Shown in pieces: positions 61,058 to 64,000 of a stretch of 64,000 nt of DNA. The translations under genes and the position numbers were made by a program. The stretch is from Sordaria brevicollis (Eukaryota; Ascomycota; Sordariomycetes; Sordariales; Sordariaceae): the NCBI GenBank assembly GCA_033439795.1, contig JAUTDP010000007.1, forward strand, positions 2,666,001-2,730,000, read 5' to 3'. The notes under the pieces are model-generated. The model worked only from the letters and a program-made list of their open reading frames with translations. It searched no databases and was not told the DNA's origin. Every line of letters begins with the position of its first letter. Positions within the stretch are counted from its first letter, which is position 1.

Positions 61058-63897
61058 TTTTACCAAAGATGTCGACGTCGAATTATGCGACCACGCAACG
61101 AAATTACTTCTACGAGCGACTTTCTGTTTTCTGTTTTTGATTTTTGGAATGCATAGAACTGGATTTATGGGGTCTTGGATGAGCGAATGCGGAAAATTGA
61201 GGAAATGAAGTGCGGGATGAGAAGGGTTTTTCGCTTGCGCAGACGCCTGGGTAGATTTGGTTTTGTCAACGATACCTCCTTTTTGGGCGTTTTCCTCCTT
61301 CTGTTTTACGGATGTTACCATCACACACTGTTCGATGATGGACACCGAGTTTATCCCCCGGACGATAGTACCCTGGGCTGGCATATTTTTTTGTATAATA
61401 CCCCATCTAGCTGGCGATGTCAAAGCAGGCATGTTTCGGTCATATTCAAGCGTGTAAAATCCGTGGTTCTCCAACTTTTACTTCTGATTCTTTGGATTTG
61501 GCTCGATGTGCTTGCTGCCTGTACCCAGTGAAGACCTACTCACGACGTGAATTCCCAGGCTTTCTACTTCTAATATCGATAGATGGACCAGGAGGTAGTT
61601 ATCTGTAACCTTGTCGCATCAAGTTCTTCAATTCCCATTGAACTACATGTCGCTGACTTCGCAATCTCCGAACACCCGGCAAGCAGACTTTGCGGTCAGC
61701 TATCTGTTCAAGCTAGAGCCAAGATTTTGCGGCCCAACGAGTCATGCGCGGATCCGAATCGGAATCAAAATCAAAACCACGGTTGACGAGCCAAGCCTGG
61801 TTAGATCAAAAAGAAAGGTTCCAAATTGTGGTATTACCTTCACATCAACAGGTTTTTTTTTAAAAGCATTAGAGCTTACGAACCTATACACTGAAACAAA
61901 TTGCCCGGCAAACCAGGCGTTGTAATTTCTACGCCGTATTCATGCCGGCATTACGGTGTATAGCTGAGATTGAAGATGGACAAAGCATACCAACGAAATA
62001 TGTTTCCTATGTTCAACTTTGTATATGCATGGGCCTTGCGTGATACCCTTCCACATACGCAGTGTATGTGTAGCGTCTATAACCACGACAGTCTCTTGCT
62101 TACGTATGACACGTGCAACAAACTCAGGCTATTTCAGTTTCCTAGTATGTATGTAGTCCTGCCATGTTGACATATACTTGAGTGGGTTTATAGATCTGAA
62201 TGCCGTATGTATCAACCTGTCGAACAAACACTATTAGGCAAAAAAAGGATGAAGAGAAGGTGCAAGTGAGCAACTCCCTCTTTCTCCAGCGTCACTGTGT
62301 AATTTTCTTGCCTTTTTTTTCCAACACAAAATAACCGTTAGCTGACAAATTTTGCGGGATCGAAAGAGCAAAGAGAGGTTCCGGCACAAACAAAGCAAAC
62401 GCTGTGTCACGTTTCCCAAAACCTTTTTCTATTTGGGTTGCTTAGTCCGCTGAATTGGTGCGCCCATCGCACATGATCTTTAAGACTTCAAGTGCGAGGG
62501 GAAAAGTGTACAAGTGTAACGTGGCTTTCTTCGCACTTTCGTAGTCTATTTATTTCGATTGCGAGTTAACCAACTGTGCACTTTGTGTTTTGCCTCTTAT
62601 GCTTCATCCTTTTGGTTGGAACCCTAACATCACGTTGATTTTTTTTTTCCTTTTTTTCTTCTTTAACGTTCAATATGAATCTAGGCTAGAGCGGATACCT
62701 CGCTCAATATTGTTAGGCGGAAGCTAAGCTGAATGTCATTGCCAAAACCCCATTCCATATGTCCTGACTACAACACGCCATGCCGACGTGTTAAGCCGTT
62801 CAGCTCAGCAACTACTTTTCCCTTCCTTCTTCCCGATATCAATCATATGTTTTGAATTTCACGATTCGAACATGACAGGGAGAGCAAAGTCATGCCATGT
62901 CATGGGCAAGGGTAGTAGGTATGGACATGGCCATTCCAAGATGAGAGAGGGTGTGGCATTAACAAAGACCAGGACACATCATGTCATATCCAATCTGATA
63001 ACTTTTTGTCTTTGTCACAACCCAAGTTTCCCTTTCCAAATCCATCCACGTAATAAGCTTAAAAGCTCGTTCGGACCTACGGTAGGTCCCGGTAAGCTCG
63101 GCTGAAGGATGCTCCCGACCAACCAACCAACTACAACCAGCCAGCCAGTCAAGGACATCCAATGAAACAAGGGGTGTCACTTGTCACTTAGTTACTTACA
63201 CGCTTGTGACTCCCTTCTCATTGGACCGGAGTCCGCAGTTACTATGTAAAAGTACATACTGTGGGAGGTAGGGCCAGGATGTTTTCGAACGAAGCAAAAA
63301 GTTCGGTCGGTAATCGCGGGAATACGTATCGTAGACACCGTGGTTTGACAAACTGTTGGAGTCTGAAACACAAGCTGGCCACACTTTTTTGAGTGATCTT
63401 GTCCGTCTTGGGACTTCATGGAAAGTGTCCTTGGCAGATTTTAGGCAAGCTGGGCGCAGTGGGCGAGCGGGTCCCAAAGCTGAAGCTGTCGAAAGGCGAG
63501 AGTGGGAGTGAGGCTACAGCGTTGGGGGGGGGGGGTTGGTTGGTTGGTTGGTTCTTTGTTCGGTTGCTTTGCGGCTGCGTTTACGGCGTGGGGGGATCAA
63601 GTCCCGGCCGGCCGGCTGGCCGGATTCCCAAACCTGATGCGAAAACGCCGGGGAGAGATGATGACTAACGGACTTTGTGGTCAAAGCCTACGGGTCCATT
63701 GGGAAATATTTCTCCGGCCAATTCGAGATTCCTGCCGATTCCGACTATCCACCGCATCGATGTGAGTGATGTAGGCAAAGACCGCCGGTTCGGGGTAAAG
63801 TGGAGTAAAGGGTAGCGGATTCGGATCCGCACGGCGCCGATAAAGTGGGCCCGTCCGGGCAGGGACTGATCAACTTCCGGAACATATCCGTCGGTGC

Positions 63898-63942
<45 letters not shown>

Positions 63943-64000
63943 AAAAAAAATATAAGAAAACAAAAGAGATCAACGCGGCTACGTTTTGTTAACTGAGAGC
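61058..64000. other. Intergenic to window end, no supported gene
   Basis: 3' flank of the transporter gene, then low-complexity-rich DNA: T-runs near 62641-62660, a G12 run with (TTGG)4 at 63524-63552, and a 42-base A tract at 63899-63940. Only short ORFs; none is recognisable. Confidence 0.55.
63899..63940. repeat. Poly-A tract, 42 bases
   Basis: Uninterrupted A run followed by GG and more A. Third long A tract of the window. Confidence 0.9.

Overview
The window reads as nuclear DNA of a filamentous ascomycete (Pezizomycotina, probably a sordariomycete). Genes carry short GT-AG introns of about 50-120 bp with CTAAC-type branch sites, including a perfect TACTAAC. The proteins are of fungal type: a Zn(II)2Cys6 regulator, a 7TM receptor with a long low-complexity tail, Crt10 and a Mep-type ammonium transporter. 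Two very AT-rich islands look like products of repeat-induced point mutation (RIP), and a short TTAGGG array is present. The genus cannot be fixed from sequence alone.

Layout. 1-2500 is an AT-rich, gene-less RIP island with a GC-richer fringe to about 2880. 2.9-9.0 kb holds no gene I can support. A five-exon TauD-like dioxygenase lies at 9006-10397 (-). 10.4-13.3 kb is empty apart from a possible leader intron. 13343-17768 is a 4.4-kb element bounded by 56-bp inverted repeats; its interior is ruined by RIP but still shows a mariner/IS630-type DDE transposase on the minus strand. A five-exon zinc-cluster regulator lies at 20613-23523 (-). 23.5-31.4 kb has no convincing gene but carries a TA-flanked MITE (27463-27716) and an interstitial TTAGGG array (28300-28347). 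An intronless protein-kinase-like gene lies at 31393-33285 (+). 33.3-41.2 kb is again without a supported gene and carries two more MITE-like elements (34978-35303 and 35755-36121) and long poly-A runs.

The right part is gene-rich and almost all on the plus strand: 7TM receptor (41249-43142), membrane-anchored GH5 hydrolase (44970-46397), Crt10-like protein (47395-50184), membrane-anchored histidine acid phosphatase (51115-53285) and ammonium transporter (59302-61057). A minus-strand hypothetical ORF (54955-55647) lies between the last two. These are independent housekeeping, signalling and nutrient genes. There is no operon and no biosynthetic cluster. The phosphatase and the ammonium transporter both serve nutrient acquisition, but nothing in the sequence ties them together.

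Exon structures were worked out by hand from reading frame, splice signals and recognition of family motifs; none is backed by transcripts. I saw no convincing tRNA, rRNA or CRISPR. The most interesting material is mobile-element biology: a RIP-degraded TIR element with intact ends and an unexplained second half, three short TIR elements, and the internal telomere-like repeat. I did not find a clearly new functional system.
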